A stretch of DNA of 64,000 bases from Plectrocnemia conspersa (taxonomy: Eukaryota > Arthropoda > Insecta > Trichoptera > Polycentropodidae): contig VTFK01000020.1 in assembly GCA_009617715.1 (NCBI GenBank), positions 1,550,001-1,614,000 on the forward strand, in the 5' to 3' direction. The position numbers were made by a program, and so were the translations under genes. Below are positions 30,807-44,045 of this stretch, piece by piece. The notes below the pieces were generated by a model. That model had not been told where the DNA came from, did not search any database, and saw only the letters and a program-made list of their open reading frames with translations. Position 1 is the first letter of the stretch. The number at the start of each line of letters is the position of its first letter.

Positions 30807-31064
30807 CAGTGGCGTAGCTATGGTGGGGCGAGGGAGAGGCCGCCTAAGGCGGCACTTGCTTGGGGGCGGCATATTTTCGATGGTATCGTCTAGTGTGGTA
30901 TTTAACCCTAAATGTATATATATATCAACGAATAGCAAGAGCTTAACAATAATCAATGAATTATTTTAAGAAATGCTGATTTTAAGACCATGCAAAAAAT
31001 GTATAGGGAGGGGGGGAAATTTTAAGGATCGCCCCTGGCACCACATACCCTAGCTACGGCAATG
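30807..31064. mobile_element. 258-bp hAT-like MITE with CAGTGGCGTAGCTA ends
   Basis: The left end CAGTGGCGTAGCTATGG and right end CCTAGCTACGGCAATG are inverted copies. The flanking 8-mers CGTTTAGC (30799-30806) and CATTTAGT (31065-31072) match at 6 of 8 positions, the differences being transitions. This fits a decayed 8-bp duplication. The interior has a G-rich run and no coding frame. Confidence 0.75.
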
Positions 31065-31129
31065 CATTTAGTGTATTAGTATAAATACGTGTTATTCTCG
31101 GTGGTCAAGCGATCCATTTTTTAAATATT

Positions 31130-31225
31130 TGACACTTTCAACACGCGTGATTATTGACACCTGTCTGATTTACAGTGCTACCAACATAGGAAACTCGAAT
31201 TGGATCATCTTGTATTAAAGTAGTG
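31130..31225. repeat. Solo end of the IS630-type transposon
   Basis: About 90 bases match the right end of the 26417-27516 relic in the same orientation: ACGCGTGATTATTGACA, CTGTCTGATTTACAGTGCT, CAACATAGGAAA and CGAATTGGATCA. No other part of the element is present. Confidence 0.7.
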
Positions 31226-31939
31226 TGACATTAGGCTGGAATTAGTTACTTTATTTTGACTTTTTTTAATTTATTAATCAAGATATTCTCTGGTGAGATT
31301 AGGAAAATCTAAAAAAACAGAGTCAATAATTATTATTGATTTCCCAGACAAAATATAATTTGAAAAACACTAGGATCCATAAAGGTTTCGAAACAATGTC
31401 TTTCAGGTATAAGTCATAAATTTAAACCACTGGTTTATCACTTTAAGTTTAATTTAAATTTAATTATATAAACGAGGTTAAGCAAAAGTTTTATCCGTAA
31501 GACTATATCCCTTTTGCCTAACTCTCAAATGTTTGTATAGAAAATTCATTTTTGATTTTTTTTCGTTACCATTTGCCTCATATGGTTTAATTTTTTGTTA
31601 CAAGTATTAAATTAGTTACATGTAAAATTGTACCGTATACAATTTTTTATAAATATTAAATGCGAATGAAATTTTTTTATGTTTAAGGATAATATACAAA
31701 GCAGTAGTGTTGTTATGGAAATTCAACTCATCCAGAGCTTTAATAATTTGATTTTAAAAAAAATATAAATGCTTTAAGTTAGTATAACATAATTATATTT
31801 TAGATATCTATATCCAAGATATGCAAAACATAATCACTTAAAGATGTTTAAAATTCTATGAGCTCACTCACTTCGCTTCTTTTGAAAACTCTCTCTCGAA
31901 AAAAATTTAATTTTCATCTGAAAGCCAGTTAAATGCTGC

Positions 31940-32580
31940 CAGAATAGCCTATATTCACGTTATTCATTTTGGCGCTTTTGTGACATTTAAAAAAACATCA
32001 TCGTTGGCAAAAATGGCGCAAACAATGCGACCGGTCGGCAAAAGCCGTTTGCGCTTAGCGTACGACTTTTTCGAATCAAAAGCATTGTAAATGTTTACCA
32101 AGAGCTATGGTTACGTGTCCACGTTGGTAATTGGCATAATCGCTTCGATCCTCGACACCACTCGAAAGTTCGAGTCGGGATCGATTTTGGAGCTTTTGTG
32201 TAATTCGAACCGATGGCAGACGTTTGGCTCGGTTGTTTGATCATGGTCTGTTTGCCCACCGATTGGGGGGTGGCGGTGAAAAATCGCGAAAGTTCCCAAA
32301 CAACCCTCGTATGTAAATAAGACGCTTTGTTCCATCAAACAGAAGCTACTTTTAATGAAAAAACAACCGGGGTGCCTCAGCCGAATGTTGTTTTTCCAGT
32401 TGGGAAAAGTTTGATCGCGAAGAAAAATGGCGAACGGATAAATCAAAGTTATGTTTACCGTTAAAATTGCGGTGTGACATTTAAAGTTGGCTGAGGACTT
32501 GACTTTTGTACTCTCTTCCTTGTCGTTTCCTTATTAATGAGCGGGACTCGAATGGCGGATGCTTTCAGTACACGGAAATT
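31940..32580. other. GC-rich island, conserved-element-like
   Basis: About 640 bases of balanced composition stand out in AT-rich surroundings. The longest frame is 111 codons on the minus strand (32111-32446) with no recognisable domain. Motifs include several AAAATGGCG strings and TTTACGAC-like homeobox-poor text. A regulatory element or a group of them is the likeliest reading; an unrecognised exon is not excluded. Confidence 0.35.
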
Positions 32581-33039
32581 ATACCTGATTCTGAGAATCG
32601 CACAACAGTTCGTTCGTTACCTAATTTAATTTCGTGTCTCTAAAAATGTTGTATATACAATAAATTCGATAAAATTATGAATTTAAAATATTCCATCAAT
32701 TTTGCTGAATTAATTCAATCAATACTAATTAATTTTAATGATTTAACAAAGCTGAAATGACGTTCCTGATCAAAAAGTATGAAGTATTAAATTAATCATT
32801 TTTTTTCACGCCATCACTGATCAGTAACACAGCGTTTTGTTATGCATATTTTTTTTACTGCAAAAAGTTTTACAATTATAAAAATAATTAATGAAAAATT
32901 AAAATAAATGTAAATAATCATTAATTATATTTTAAATAAATAAAATGTTACAGGCAATAAATTGATTTTTTGCACAAAAGTTTTTATTCAATATTGGAAT
33001 AATGGAACAACGAATAATTAAAAACCCTCGTCGTAAGTA

Positions 33040-33090
33040 GTACGAAATAGTTTTGAGGCGAAGTAGTAGCCCGAGCGTCGAGGCGTTACT
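33040..33090. repeat. Short repeat block, copy 1 (partner at 44820-44862)
   Basis: The text AAGTAGTAGCCCGAGCGTCG and its left flank align without gaps to AAGTAGTAGTCCGAACATCG at 44835. Most differences are C/T or G/A transitions, which suggests an old repeat relic. Confidence 0.45.
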
Positions 33091-33099
33091 AAAACAAAA

Positions 33100-35160
33100 A
33101 GTGGGGCCGGAACGCATCAGAATGTCGTTGCGGTTCAATATGTTAATAGATTTACTAAGATTAAAACAATATTTTTGTTCAAAAAGATCAAATAAATTTA
33201 AATTGATCTAACAAATTGCTGTTAGAAGATCTGTAAAACTCATCTATCATCGGGTTCATATAAATTAAAATCTCATTGATTACCCTAAAGGAGAGTATCG
33301 TTCCGATACTTATTTTTTTAGAACCAAATACTAAACTTATTCCTTGATTTTCGCAGTTACAAAAACTAGAAAGTAAACATAATAAAATCATACAAGAAAG
33401 TAAACAGCTGTGCCAAGCTTTTTTAGTATTAGGATTTTCCTACTGATTAATAAGCCTTGTGGACTTTATGGTTTGTTGTATTTTTGAAAATGTGATATTT
33501 TTATAAATAATAGATTGTTAAATTTCTATTTGAAAGTTGGATGAATCATAAGAGATAAAAGTGTTTTGTTATAAAATTATTATAAAAAAAAGTAAGAAGG
33601 TGAGAAGTGTGAAAAATATAAATTTTATGTATCAGAAAAAAAAAAATAGTTTCGTTAAACATTTTTTTGTTATTAATGTGGGGTTTTAAAAAAAAAGGAC
33701 AATATTGAAACTCCCTATTCAAAATATGCAAGATATCTATCCCTGCAGATATTTCGTTCTAAAGTCAGATAAGGATTGATTTCGGAGCAAAAAGCCTGGA
33801 GCTTAATTACACAAAAAATATATAAAGACTTTTATTTTAATCTTTTAGGTGACTTATACGTAAAAGATTAAATTAAGTGATTAATATATAATTATAATTT
33901 CGATGGATTAATACAGATTAAATTTTCGCAGAATTTCCTAATCTTACAGATAAATAATTATAAAAAAATGAGCTAATTCGAGCATAGTGAAACCTATTGA
34001 TTATATGCTGTAATACTAGTTTATAATTATTAAAACATGTCGGTCTGGTGTTTCACTACTTTATACACATTGAGAGTTCAGATTAAAATTATTAAGAAAC
34101 CAAAGGGCAAGCATTTTTATGATCGCAGAAAATATAGCTTTCTTTAATATGTCACTATATTACATTTATTGATAGTAAACGGTAAACCATTAACACAAAC
34201 CCATCTAAATTGATAATAATTTATTTAAAATACTACAAAGAGAAATGCGAAGTTTACTTATTGAGGTTTAAAGAAATGGGCAGTCAGTTTTTTTTATTCA
34301 ATATATCGCAATCGTTCATGTGTTAATAATAAAACGACACGCCTTTAAAACATTCTCAATAAAATCGCAGATTTCCAAGACTGACATAATGTCAGATAAA
34401 AAAAGAAAATATTTATTAGGGTTGGCTCGTAAAATTCATCTGTGTACACTCGCGTACAAAATAAAGCACTTTTCTTTTACAAAGGCTCGTATCTATCTTT
34501 CGGTCTAGATGCGCAATGTGTTTAAGAATTCCTATAAAATATTTATGCCTCAGATATAAAATTTGTAAGGAGATAGATAATTTAATTTAATGGATGCAAA
34601 AGCATGAAATTGTAATTGACCTTGGCGAAGTAAAAAAAACCCTTTGTGCGATAACAAAATGTTTAAAATTCAGATAATTTTCCGTTTATCTGATGAAGAC
34701 GATGCGTAACTAAATGCTCGAATTCTTATAAAAATATTAAAGGGAATTTTAATGAAAACACAAGTTTTTTGCTACAATGTTTTTTTTAGCTGTAAACAAT
34801 TTTCATGCGGTACATGAAAGAATAGTAATTTACATTAAAAAAATAATATGTTTTTAATAAGATATATATTTATGATAAGCAATAGATTGATTACAATACA
34901 ATTGTTTGGTTCAAGCTTCAAGATCATTTCATTAAAATACACTATGAATTTATTTTTGTAGCGATCGCGAAGAAAATCAGTAAAAACAATCTGTAATAAT
35001 TGTTTTGAGTTAACAATAGTTTAACCCTGTAATATAGAGAGTTTTTTTTCATAAAATGACTTGTGTAACCATTTTGTTTCTCATTGTATTTTTAACTTTA
35101 TGGATAATTAAAACCAATGTTTTTACAAATGTGTAAAATATTTTTACTGCCGCTATTGTC
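33100..35160. other. AT-rich non-coding DNA
   Basis: No gene, exon or firm repeat was seen. Short open frames on both strands are AT-rich and unlikely to be coding. Confidence 0.5.
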
Positions 35161-35440
35161 GAATGTTTATTATTGTCCGTTTTCCAGGGCCGTAATTACT
35201 CGTTATACTTTCATCGACCATTATCAAAATATTTCATAATAACGAACTTTTATTACTTTTACGGTTTTAACAATAAACCGTTGCTATTTTACGTTTGTTT
35301 GCGCCGAACCGTATTTTATTGCCAATTGATCGCCCATCGGGTTACGGGTAATTAACTATCAAGGGTCGAATGAATTATTTCAACGCCAAAAAAGTATATT
35401 TAAAACCCTTTTATACAAGGGTCGGAATGTCGTAATCCGC
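35160..35440. other. Candidate conserved non-coding element with homeobox-type sites
   Basis: A locally less AT-rich segment holds CCGTAATTACTCG, TTTTATTGCC, CAATTGATCG and GTAATTAACTATC, all resembling homeodomain or Hox/Pbx-type sites. The frame at 35173-35355 shows no domain. Enhancer function is inference. Confidence 0.3.
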
Positions 35441-35879
35441 AAAGTTGTGGACTTATAATCTAGAGATGTGTTTTAATTTTTAATAATTAAATCACATCAT
35501 TAATAAATTACTGCGTATTTGTATTTAATGCTTGAAAGCTTTAGAATTTAGTATCATTAAGACTTGATATCGGCTGATGAGAAATAACTCCGCACACCAG
35601 ATGATTTTATAACCATTTGACGCAAAATTTCTTCGCTATATTTATATATTTAAAACATTGTTCCTTTGTTCAAGTAAAATTTATGTCGAGAATATATTAT
35701 TTTAGTGGAGTTTTGGACGTCTTTTTTATTGTTCAGTGGTAGTCGATTGTTTGTAAACAATACTACCTTTTGTATATTGATGTAACACTCTCTGTGTATT
35801 ACTTTTACTTTTAGAATTTCACTTTAAAACTTCTGAGTCTCTTTAATTTAAAATATTAATAATAATATTACATAGATAA

Positions 35880-36250
35880 AGGATCGTTGTTTTGAAGAGC
35901 GACAGCAAAATTAATCAAGAAGTTTGTTCAGATACCTAAGGCTTAGACACGGTGGTCCTTTTTGAGCCCTAAAAGGCCAAAAGTAAATACCCAGAGACTC
36001 AATATCGAGTGCTCCTTTCCGCTCGCCGGATCGCTTTGTTTCGCGCCGAAGCAAAACGTTAAACAGCCCCAATCAATATTGTTTTAAATATTCGCCATAT
36101 GCGAGGATCACATGAGTATCACCACTCCTGAAAATTTATAAAATCCCACGTTTTACTTATTCAGCGCAAACTGAGGGGTTCGCCGCTCGAAGCGAACTTC
36201 TTCAATTGTGTTATGAACAAATGCGACAGCATATATGCTATCTATGGAAA
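35880..36250. other. GC-rich island, conserved-element-like
   Basis: About 370 bases of balanced composition include CGCTCGCCGGATCGCTTTG and CCCAATCAATATTG. There is no coding frame. It resembles other islands in this region and may be regulatory. Confidence 0.35.
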
Positions 36251-37469
36251 ATATGATTTTTCGAATGATATATTTTTACATTCGCTTCGCGACCTAAAGT
36301 GCTCTGGAATCGTTCAACGTTTATAAAACTGAGTTATTTGTGCACGTACATACACATTTTTATCTGTAGATGCAATACATTTCTTGCGGTAAACTTAGAT
36401 TTGAATGGAAATTTTAACATTCATAATACGAAGAGACATGCTAGCATCTTGTCAAAATGAGCACTTTATTTACCATAAATGTGCAATGTGAATTTGGAAG
36501 GCAAAGTATATGGATTTAAAATATTTTTTTGACGGTTATTGACGAAACGTGTCTTTGGAAGGCATCGAAAAACCGGCTCGATTCAGCAAAGTTTCGAGCC
36601 TTACAAACCCAAGCACAGAGGATGATGATCTCATCCACCGAGATAACTCAAGGAAATGTAAAAATTATTGTATATTTTATGAGTGAAGCTTAACGGACTT
36701 AATTTAACTTTATGGTAATCTCATCGCCCCCAATTGATACATTTACAATTTCTCCCTTACTACTTCGTGGTTTTTTGATTCATTAGATATTGATATTGAA
36801 AGCTTCAGACTCTTTCAAAATCTATTGTTTGACATAATTCAAAAAAAGTCAGCAATCATAAGAGAATAAACAACACGGTTTTCGTCCGCGTCATTTCACG
36901 GTCACTTATCTAGATTTTAAAATCCAGATCAATGTAGTCTATACTGATTTTTAAAAATAATTTGAGAAAATTTATTAGGAACATCTATTTTAAAAATTAG
37001 CCAGCTTTCTCGAGTTACTTATTAATTCACTATTATGATAATCGATACTCTGAAAAGTATTTCGCTCATTCTTAAGTACATATTGCAGTGATTTTCGCTG
37101 TGAAACTGGTCAGTAGACAACCGGATGTCTTTTAATACTTAATTTTTCTAAATGTCATTAAGTTAAAGTGGTAGTTTTTTAACCAGAAATATTTTCGTTA
37201 ACGATTTGTAAGTGACGTTCGAGCAAAGATGGAAATTTTATATGCACATTGCTAAAGTTTGCGAAAATATCTATTTACTTGAAAATAATTCTCAGCTAAT
37301 ATGGTTTCACTAGAATTTAGAAATATGTAGTAAATTATATTCTGCACTTAATTCTTAACAATCACCATAATTATATTTCGAAGCAAATTCTGTTTCCCAA
37401 AGGGAAATGATTTAGAGCTTAATTTTTGTCCAATTATTGCACAGACCGCTTTCTGTTGTCATGAGAACA

Positions 37470-37530
37470 GGGACGTCATTTTGGGGAAGGCAGGAGAGTA
37501 TTTGGCAATTTGGCCAAATTAATGCGGCAT
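37470..37530. repeat. Fragment of the CAGGGACGTCATTT MITE family
   Basis: It opens with ACAGGGACGTCATTTTGGGG and has no matching right end. See the complete copy at 17851. Confidence 0.55.
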
Positions 37531-37688
37531 TTAATTAAATACTATGAATATTATAAATATAAATATATAAAAGAAACTCTCGGGTTATCCTTCAAAGAAA
37601 ATTAAAAAAGTAATCTCGAATTTATCTCGAAAATATTTTTTATTATGTCATTTAAGTGAAATACATTTTCACCGGTAGATATATATTA

Positions 37689-38413
37689 TTTTTTTTTTTT
37701 TTTTTTATTTATTTATTAACGTAATTCCGCATGAGTATAAAATTACTCATTCTACGGTTACATTTTATAACAGTTTTATGTTAAATATGAAAAATAAAAA
37801 CTTATACATTAGAAAGTATTTAAACTCTTATCAAAATAACAAGTATAACAAATTATAAGAATGTACATACACATATACATACATCCATACATATGCATAC
37901 ATATATAAAAATATACAAACATAAACATATACACATTTTTTTTTTTTTATTTTTTTTTATTGTTTTTTTTTAAAGTTCGATGAATTTTTTTAAAAAATAA
38001 TTTTTAATTTCTTTAAAGTTATTTTTGGTTGATATTGGTAAATCATTATATGTTTTAAAAGCTATATATTTTAAAGAATTTGTTCCAAACTTTACTGAAA
38101 ATGGTTGAGGGATGTGAAGATCATATGCAGATCTAATTTCATATTTGTGTTGTTCTTTTCTAATTTTAAATTTAGTATTTATAGTTGATTTTCCCTCTAA
38201 CATTTTTTTTGTTATCATTATTAATTCATATTTTGGAAGGATAGTTATAGGTAAAATTTTTGTTTTTATATATATGTCTTTAGTGTGAGTATCAAACGGT
38301 AAATTCAATAAATTTTTTATGGCACTATTTTGTATCACCTGAAGTGATTTTATTTTAAATTTACTATTACCAGTGAAATTTAATTTATTGAGTTCTAGCA
38401 AATAGTAATACAT
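37689..38413 (-). pseudogene. 5'-truncated LINE: RT C-terminus, 3' UTR and poly(A) tail
   Basis: Read on the minus strand, a 147-codon frame (38413-37970) contains SLQVIQNSAIKNLLNLPFDT, KTKILPITILPKYELIMI and DLPISTKNNFKEIKNYFLKK. This is the usual layout after the RT domain of jockey/CR1-type LINEs ('LQ..QN.A.R...'; '...YN.LP......'). A 3' UTR of about 260 bases follows and ends in A-rich polyadenylation-like text plus an 18-base poly(A) tract, seen as T at 37689-37706. The frame is open, so this copy is young compared with most relics here, but it lacks endonuclease and RT. Its 3' side abuts a fragment of the ACCAGTGA MITE family. I saw no target-site duplication. Confidence 0.75.
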
Positions 38414-38449
38414 ACATTTACGTAATTATCATTATTTCTTTACATGTAA

Positions 38450-38770
38450 TGTATAAATGTTATAGTGAACTTTTGTTTCAGTAATGTTATATATTTAATT
38501 TCATCCAACTACATTCTAACCATTAGATTTATATTTCTACTATCAAAAATGTAATTTAACTGATAGCTGCTAGTAAAATTATATACTGCTCTAAAATGTC
38601 TCAATTTCACAGTTGCGAAACGTTCATTTTGCTGTTCAAACCCAAACGTAACCTACACGAATTAACCAAACCCAACATAACCTCATGAAAGTTCTAAGAT
38701 TAATTATAGTTTTAGAATTTTCATCAACTCAATTCCAAAATACAAACTAAGCCAACAAATTACAGAGAGA
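38450..38770. repeat. MITE-like repeat of the 6128/30107 family
   Basis: It contains TGTTCAAACCCAAACGTAAC, the text CACGAATTAACCAAACCCAA, and a palindromic centre with ATGAAAGTTCTAA opposite TTAGAATTTTCAT. Same order as at 6330-6420. Confidence 0.55.
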
Positions 38771-38869
38771 TTTTGAGTCGAATTTCGAATATTGCATCAT
38801 AGTTTGTCTGCACTTTTTTAAATAAATGATAGCTATTCTTACCGTAATTACTACGGACTACTGATTGAT

Positions 38870-39255
38870 CAAAGTATATTCAAACCAAATTATATAATAA
38901 ATATATTTACCGACCATTCATACAAGGATGGTAATGACGCGATTTTATATTTATATTTTTAATATTGATCGAAGTAAGTTCAAACCGAATTTTGGTCAAT
39001 AGTCGGAAGTCAAAAATTCACGGCAAAAGAAATAAAATCGTACCGGCGCCTTCGCAGTGGCAATGCTCGGTAACGACAACACCGGTGATTAATTGATTCA
39101 CTCATAGTTGACTTTCGGATGCGAGTTTTAGAGAGTCGCGATCACATCCCTTATTCTTACATGTTGCGGTCAGGACTTGAGAACGTGACTCTTGCATGAG
39201 ATATCCAGCATATTAACCAGCAAGCCAAACACGAGGATGTTTTCAGCGATAACTA
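38870..39255 (-). repeat. Larger copy of the inverted-repeat (50.8 kb) family
   Basis: On the minus strand it runs from GCTGGATATCTCATGCAAGA through GACCGCAACATGTAAGAATA and CCGAAAGTCAAC to GTTACCGAGCATTGCCACTG and ACGATTTTATTTCTTTTG. It thus joins in one element the text of the 28740 copy and the arm text of the 50812-51083 hairpin. Non-coding. Confidence 0.65.
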
Positions 39256-39479
39256 TGAAAAAGAAACTGGAAAAATATGTGGGATGGTTCATATTTGTTT
39301 TTGATGTTCACAATATATTTTTTTAAATATTTATTGATAATTTTATTGTTTTTATAATGATATAAAATGATATAAAAAAAAACTTTTTAGGTATTTTTTA
39401 TTACAAATCTGACCACACAATAATTATAGCAATGAATTTAAAAAATGAATAGATAATCATTATCCCTCATATTTTTTCA

Positions 39480-39600
39480 AGCTCCTCATAGCAATTGCTT
39501 TGTAAGCTCATTGAGAAGCTAGATAGCTCATGTAAAAGGTGCGTTCTCAAGGGGTGCGTTCACAGGTAAGAATAAGGGACGCAATCGCGACTCTTTATTA
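39480..39600 (+). repeat. Fragment of the inverted-repeat (50.8 kb) family
   Basis: Shares GCTCATTGAGAAGCTAGATA, GTGCGTTCACAGGTAAGAAT and GGGACGCAATCGCGACTC with the copies at 28740 and 38870. Confidence 0.55.
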
Positions 39601-40289
39601 TGGACATCATGACGTATTTTTGAAATCTATATAGTCATAATCGTCATATTTTTAATCATATGGATCAAATAAATCAGGACAAAATAAATAATATTTCACA
39701 ACGTTAAAAGCATTTTACATATAATGCAATAATATTATTATATATATGTATGTTCAATGAAGCAGATATATATTAAATACATTACAAATTATATTATGAT
39801 AATTGTCAAAGTTTACTTTAACAATTGGAAAAGTTGGATAAAAGATTAATTGCATAATAAGAAAATAATATTAACTAAATTATTAACTAAATATTAAATA
39901 ATAAATATAGGTGTATAATACGTGTAAATTCATAAACTATATAATTTTATATTAGAGAAAAAGGTAGGATAAAATTAGTTAATATATTTGTATTTATAGG
40001 ATAGTCCGCAAAAGTAAACATCTACGGGGTTTCTGTGAGGAATGTAATAATATTTAATACCCGCACTAATATATTATATACTCTATTTTTTATTATGTTT
40101 TATATTTATTTATTTCAATTTAATTAAGACCATCATGTCCTCACTAAAGGTATCCCCAATGCGCCGCAATGATAAAAAGTTGCAATTTTACAATACACAC
40201 ACAAAAAAATATACTTAGTAAGAAAGAGAAAAAAATCATAAAATATTTAAAGTAAATTATATGAACTGGACCAGATCCTCATACCTGAC

Positions 40290-40570
40290 ATTACATAGAG
40301 CAATATGCAAAGCCAGCTTATTAGGGAGCCGGGTGGCGACAACCATAGGCGAGTCAGCAAGAGTAGATGTCCTGGCTCTAACGAACATCAGCAGAGGACG
40401 CGATCACGATTCTCGAATTCGTTCCGAAACCCAAAAGTAGGATTCCTCTAGAATAATTTAATTAACGACAGCACCCTATAGTAGCTTAGTAGTTTGAAAA
40501 AATGCTTAGCGACCTACAAATTTCTGCGATAACTATCCCAACGCACCTAGAAGAAAAGCGCTGGGTTACA
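40290..40570 (+). repeat. Diverged copy of the inverted-repeat (50.8 kb) family
   Basis: It shares GTAGATGTCCTGGCTCTAAC, GAGGACGCGATCACGATTCT, CCGAAACCC and CGATAACTAT, in the same order as at 28740. Less well preserved. Confidence 0.5.
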
Positions 40571-41288
40571 AGAACAGATAATAACCAAATATTCTCTTAT
40601 AATGGTATCTCATCTTTTTGATTGAAATATAATATTTTGATTATTCTAGGAATTTAAATCCGGATTCAAAATTTATTTATATATAATTTAATATTAAGTA
40701 ATATTAAAAATAATAATTTAATATTAAAAAATGAAAATGAAAATGCAACTTCCTACTGGATCCATTATATGCCACAAGCTAGAATATTAAAACCACTACG
40801 CTTGAAATATAGTGCATATAATCTTACAGGTGCTCATAATGACAAGTCTTGTGCGCTCATAAATTTTCAATGGTTTTAAATGAAGCATAGAAGATGTGGT
40901 AGATTGCCCTCTTAGTGCACTCAGCCTTTCAAAAGCTTTACGTGGAAGCGCGGAATTGAAATAATCAATCAGATTTCGTACTTCTCGAATATACACATTT
41001 AAATGAAGTGCTTTCGAACTGTATAAGTTTATCTTGCGGCTGTGAAAGCTTCTGTTTAATTGCGTTTGATTTGCTATCGTAGTACAGTCGAGTGGTCTGT
41101 AGTGGTCGAGTCAGTCGGACTATGTGGTTGGCTACTTTACATTAATTAACCAAACTAGGAGTTGTCATCGACAATTCCTAGCAAATTTAACACCATTTCG
41201 ATATAGTAGGGAGGACAGGTTCGATTGTATCGGATCTTGTATCAATTAGGTTAAACATTCTGTTATCCATGTGAACGATCTTGTGCAC

Positions 41289-41294
<6 letters not shown>

Positions 41295-41322
<28 letters not shown>
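41295..41322. repeat. (TA)n microsatellite
   Basis: About 14 uninterrupted TA units. Confidence 0.9.
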
Positions 41323-41325
<3 letters not shown>

Positions 41326-41456
41326 ATAATTGAGACATATATTAAATTAAAAAAAATTATATACGACACATTATATTAAATATGTATTATTTTTAATTAA
41401 ATGTGTATATGCACAGTTAGAATTTAACTTATTTTTAAGTATACATTATATGAATT

Positions 41457-41600
41457 ACCAATGAAATTACATTTTAACTGGCGTTTCAGTGAAATTATAT
41501 TCGAATACATGATATGTATTTAAACTAGCGAAATTATATGCTTCTATAAAATGTAAATAAAACTCTATTTAACAGTTTCGAAACGTCTGAAAAAGTTAAG
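41457..41600. repeat. Fragment of the ACCAGTGA MITE family
   Basis: It contains ACCAATGAAATTACATTTTA, TCAGTGAAATTATATTCGAA and TTAACAGTTTCGAAACGTCT, as in the copies near 30170 and 51460. Confidence 0.45.
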
Positions 41601-43940
41601 AACTATATTAACAGCTTAACGCCCGAGGACTCCTATACGAGTCTTGAAAGAACATTGTTTAGTGGCCGTGAACTCAGGCATGTGTCCTGCGTCATGCGTT
41701 TTCTTTTATTAATAAAATACTGTGATACCATCAAGTTTGCCACTATATGATAATCAGAGATAGTAGTATACGATTTCTACGTACTAGCAAATGAAAAATA
41801 AATAATGTTTTACTTAAAATTTTCGTAAAAAAATCGTCTTATCATTTTTTAAATCGGCACGCGAATTTTTTTTATGAAATATATGAACCCTAATTATTTA
41901 TTTTATATGAAAAATAATATTTTATATTACACTTCTTGAACATAAATAAATTTCAGGGGCACTCTGTCTGGCTAGGCATGAGTTTAATGACCTACCCATG
42001 GGACAGTGGGTATATCTGGGTTAAACCAATATCAACACAAAATTATTTAAAATAAATCACTAGAGAAGATCGAACTTCTGTGCCACACTGCACTTTAATG
42101 ACGAATACCAGCGTTGACGAATCAGCGACTGTCCTTAAAAGAGAAAGCGAGACAACGAAGTACACGCTACATCGCTTCTCTTTCTCATATACATGTACAC
42201 GCACACAATAACAAACCGGCATCCTTATCCCGAGCGTACTCTAGATAAATTAGATAATATAGAAATCAAAGAACTTCCAAAAAATATCATCCATTAAATT
42301 ACGAACATTTTTTCCGGTGTTTGTTATTTTTAAATTTCCTCACCATTTGAAAAACCTCAATAATTCACAGATTAAGAAACCAGGGGAAAAAAGCAACAAT
42401 TCGGATAAATTATCTCCGTATTAGCTTATTGTAAAATAATTGAGAAAATTTAATAATATTGCACTTAAAAGAACCTCTGAGGAATAAAATCATGAACGAA
42501 TAAATATGTATTTTTCATTCCTAATATTTTGTATAAATTGAAAATGATTGCAATGTTTACAAATCAGTTATTTTTAATTAAATAATATGGATATTTAATG
42601 GTGCTATTAATTTTTGTATAAACGATTTATACAAACTATCCGTTTATAATATAATATAATTTGCACTCACCAAATTTTTCGGCGTCCTTTTTCTGCTTAC
42701 AACTGTCACGAACACATTTATTTTCATCATTACACTTATAAACCGCACTATATCACTGTTTATATTTATTTTTATTATTTACACTATTCACATTCTTTGA
42801 TACGTATAAAAACACTCGTCAATATGAAGAGGAATTTCACAACTTCTGCTGTATCTTTCCTTATTCCACGTGCAGAACAAACACGACATTTTTTTCTCAC
42901 ATATATCTCCACATTTTTTAGTTTTATTGGCTTATGGTTATGCAGTTTATCCGAAAGCCTCTGGTGGATCGACAGCAAGGGCACAGTAAGATGTTGTAGA
43001 AACTGGTGAAATGTCTTCAGAATCGATAGATTTCACTGAATTCTGCATCGATCCTTTAGCCTTACTCAAAAGAAAATCCTTGAATTTAATTTTACTGTAA
43101 CGATTCAAATTTTGATAGACACTGAACGAACAAAACAATGTATATTAAAATAAATAATAAACAACATTTTTTTTGTTTATTCCATTGTTTTTTAAATATT
43201 TGTTGCTAGGTATTGATCGGCGCGATTAACATTTTATATATTTATTACAGTCCATTATACATTGAAGCTTATATATTGTAAGGCCGGTCGTTGTGGTTAT
43301 TTTTTGGTGTCCATCTGCTGTTATGAAAAGTAGGTATCATTTGAAATCTCTTTTCTTATTTGTTTTTCATATTTGCGTGTTACCTTTTCTGCCATGTTTC
43401 ATCTGTAGGGGCCGTAATTATATATTTTTGTGATTCTGGCAGACTCTTATTTTTCCGGATTGTTCCACAAAGTTATGTTGTAAACATTATTGAATTTACC
43501 TAAAAAGTATTTTAAATTGTTACATTTTTAACAAATGGTAAAAATATTTAAATTTGTCTAAATCTATTTCTTGACATAGTTATTCGAAATATCGGCGTCT
43601 CGATTATGGGGTTTGTTGAACTTATGAACTATATCCATTATATTAAATAAATATCACATCGTTCCATTGTGCGGTTTTTTCTATATTTTTGTATTTGTAA
43701 ATGATATAAATTTTCCAAAACTATTTTTTCGAATAAATCATCGCCAATAAATAAATTGTCAACCTCTCCGATGCTTTCACTATTATTGGGAATCTCTTTC
43801 TCTACCTTTAATCTATATTAAATCGTTTTGTAGATAAGAAGACAATAGTCGTTTTAATGAATTTAATATATAAGAGTGAAACATTCCACCCTTTTTAACC
43901 AATGACCATATGTAGGGTAACAATAGACACAACTTAATTA
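41600..43940. other. Non-coding DNA with scattered less AT-rich patches
   Basis: Patches at about 41960-42240 and 42790-43090 are less AT-rich, with short open frames on both strands (42784-42984 and 42947-43138 minus, 42797-43009 plus). I recognise none of them. The rest is AT-rich. Confidence 0.4.
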
Positions 43941-44045
43941 AAAGTTGTGGCGAATATTGCGGGTCACATTTGCGTTGCGTGCGCTACGTGATTGCTCCGG
44001 AAAGTCTTATCGACCAACTCGTTTCTTTCTGCCTGCATTCTACAA
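43941..44045 (+). repeat. Paired non-coding block A1 (partner 47841-47945)
   Basis: About 105 bases align without gaps to 47841-47945 at an exact offset of 3900. A 24-base run beginning GGGTCACATTTGCGTTGCGT and a 20-base-plus run including AAAGTCTTATCGACCAACTC are identical. The second holds CTTATC, a GATA-factor-type site. The block sits at the start of a GC-rich island. Confidence 0.7.

Noticed and set aside
32111..32446. A 111-codon minus-strand protein
   Set aside because: No recognisable motif, no splice or start context; likely a chance frame in a GC-rich island.
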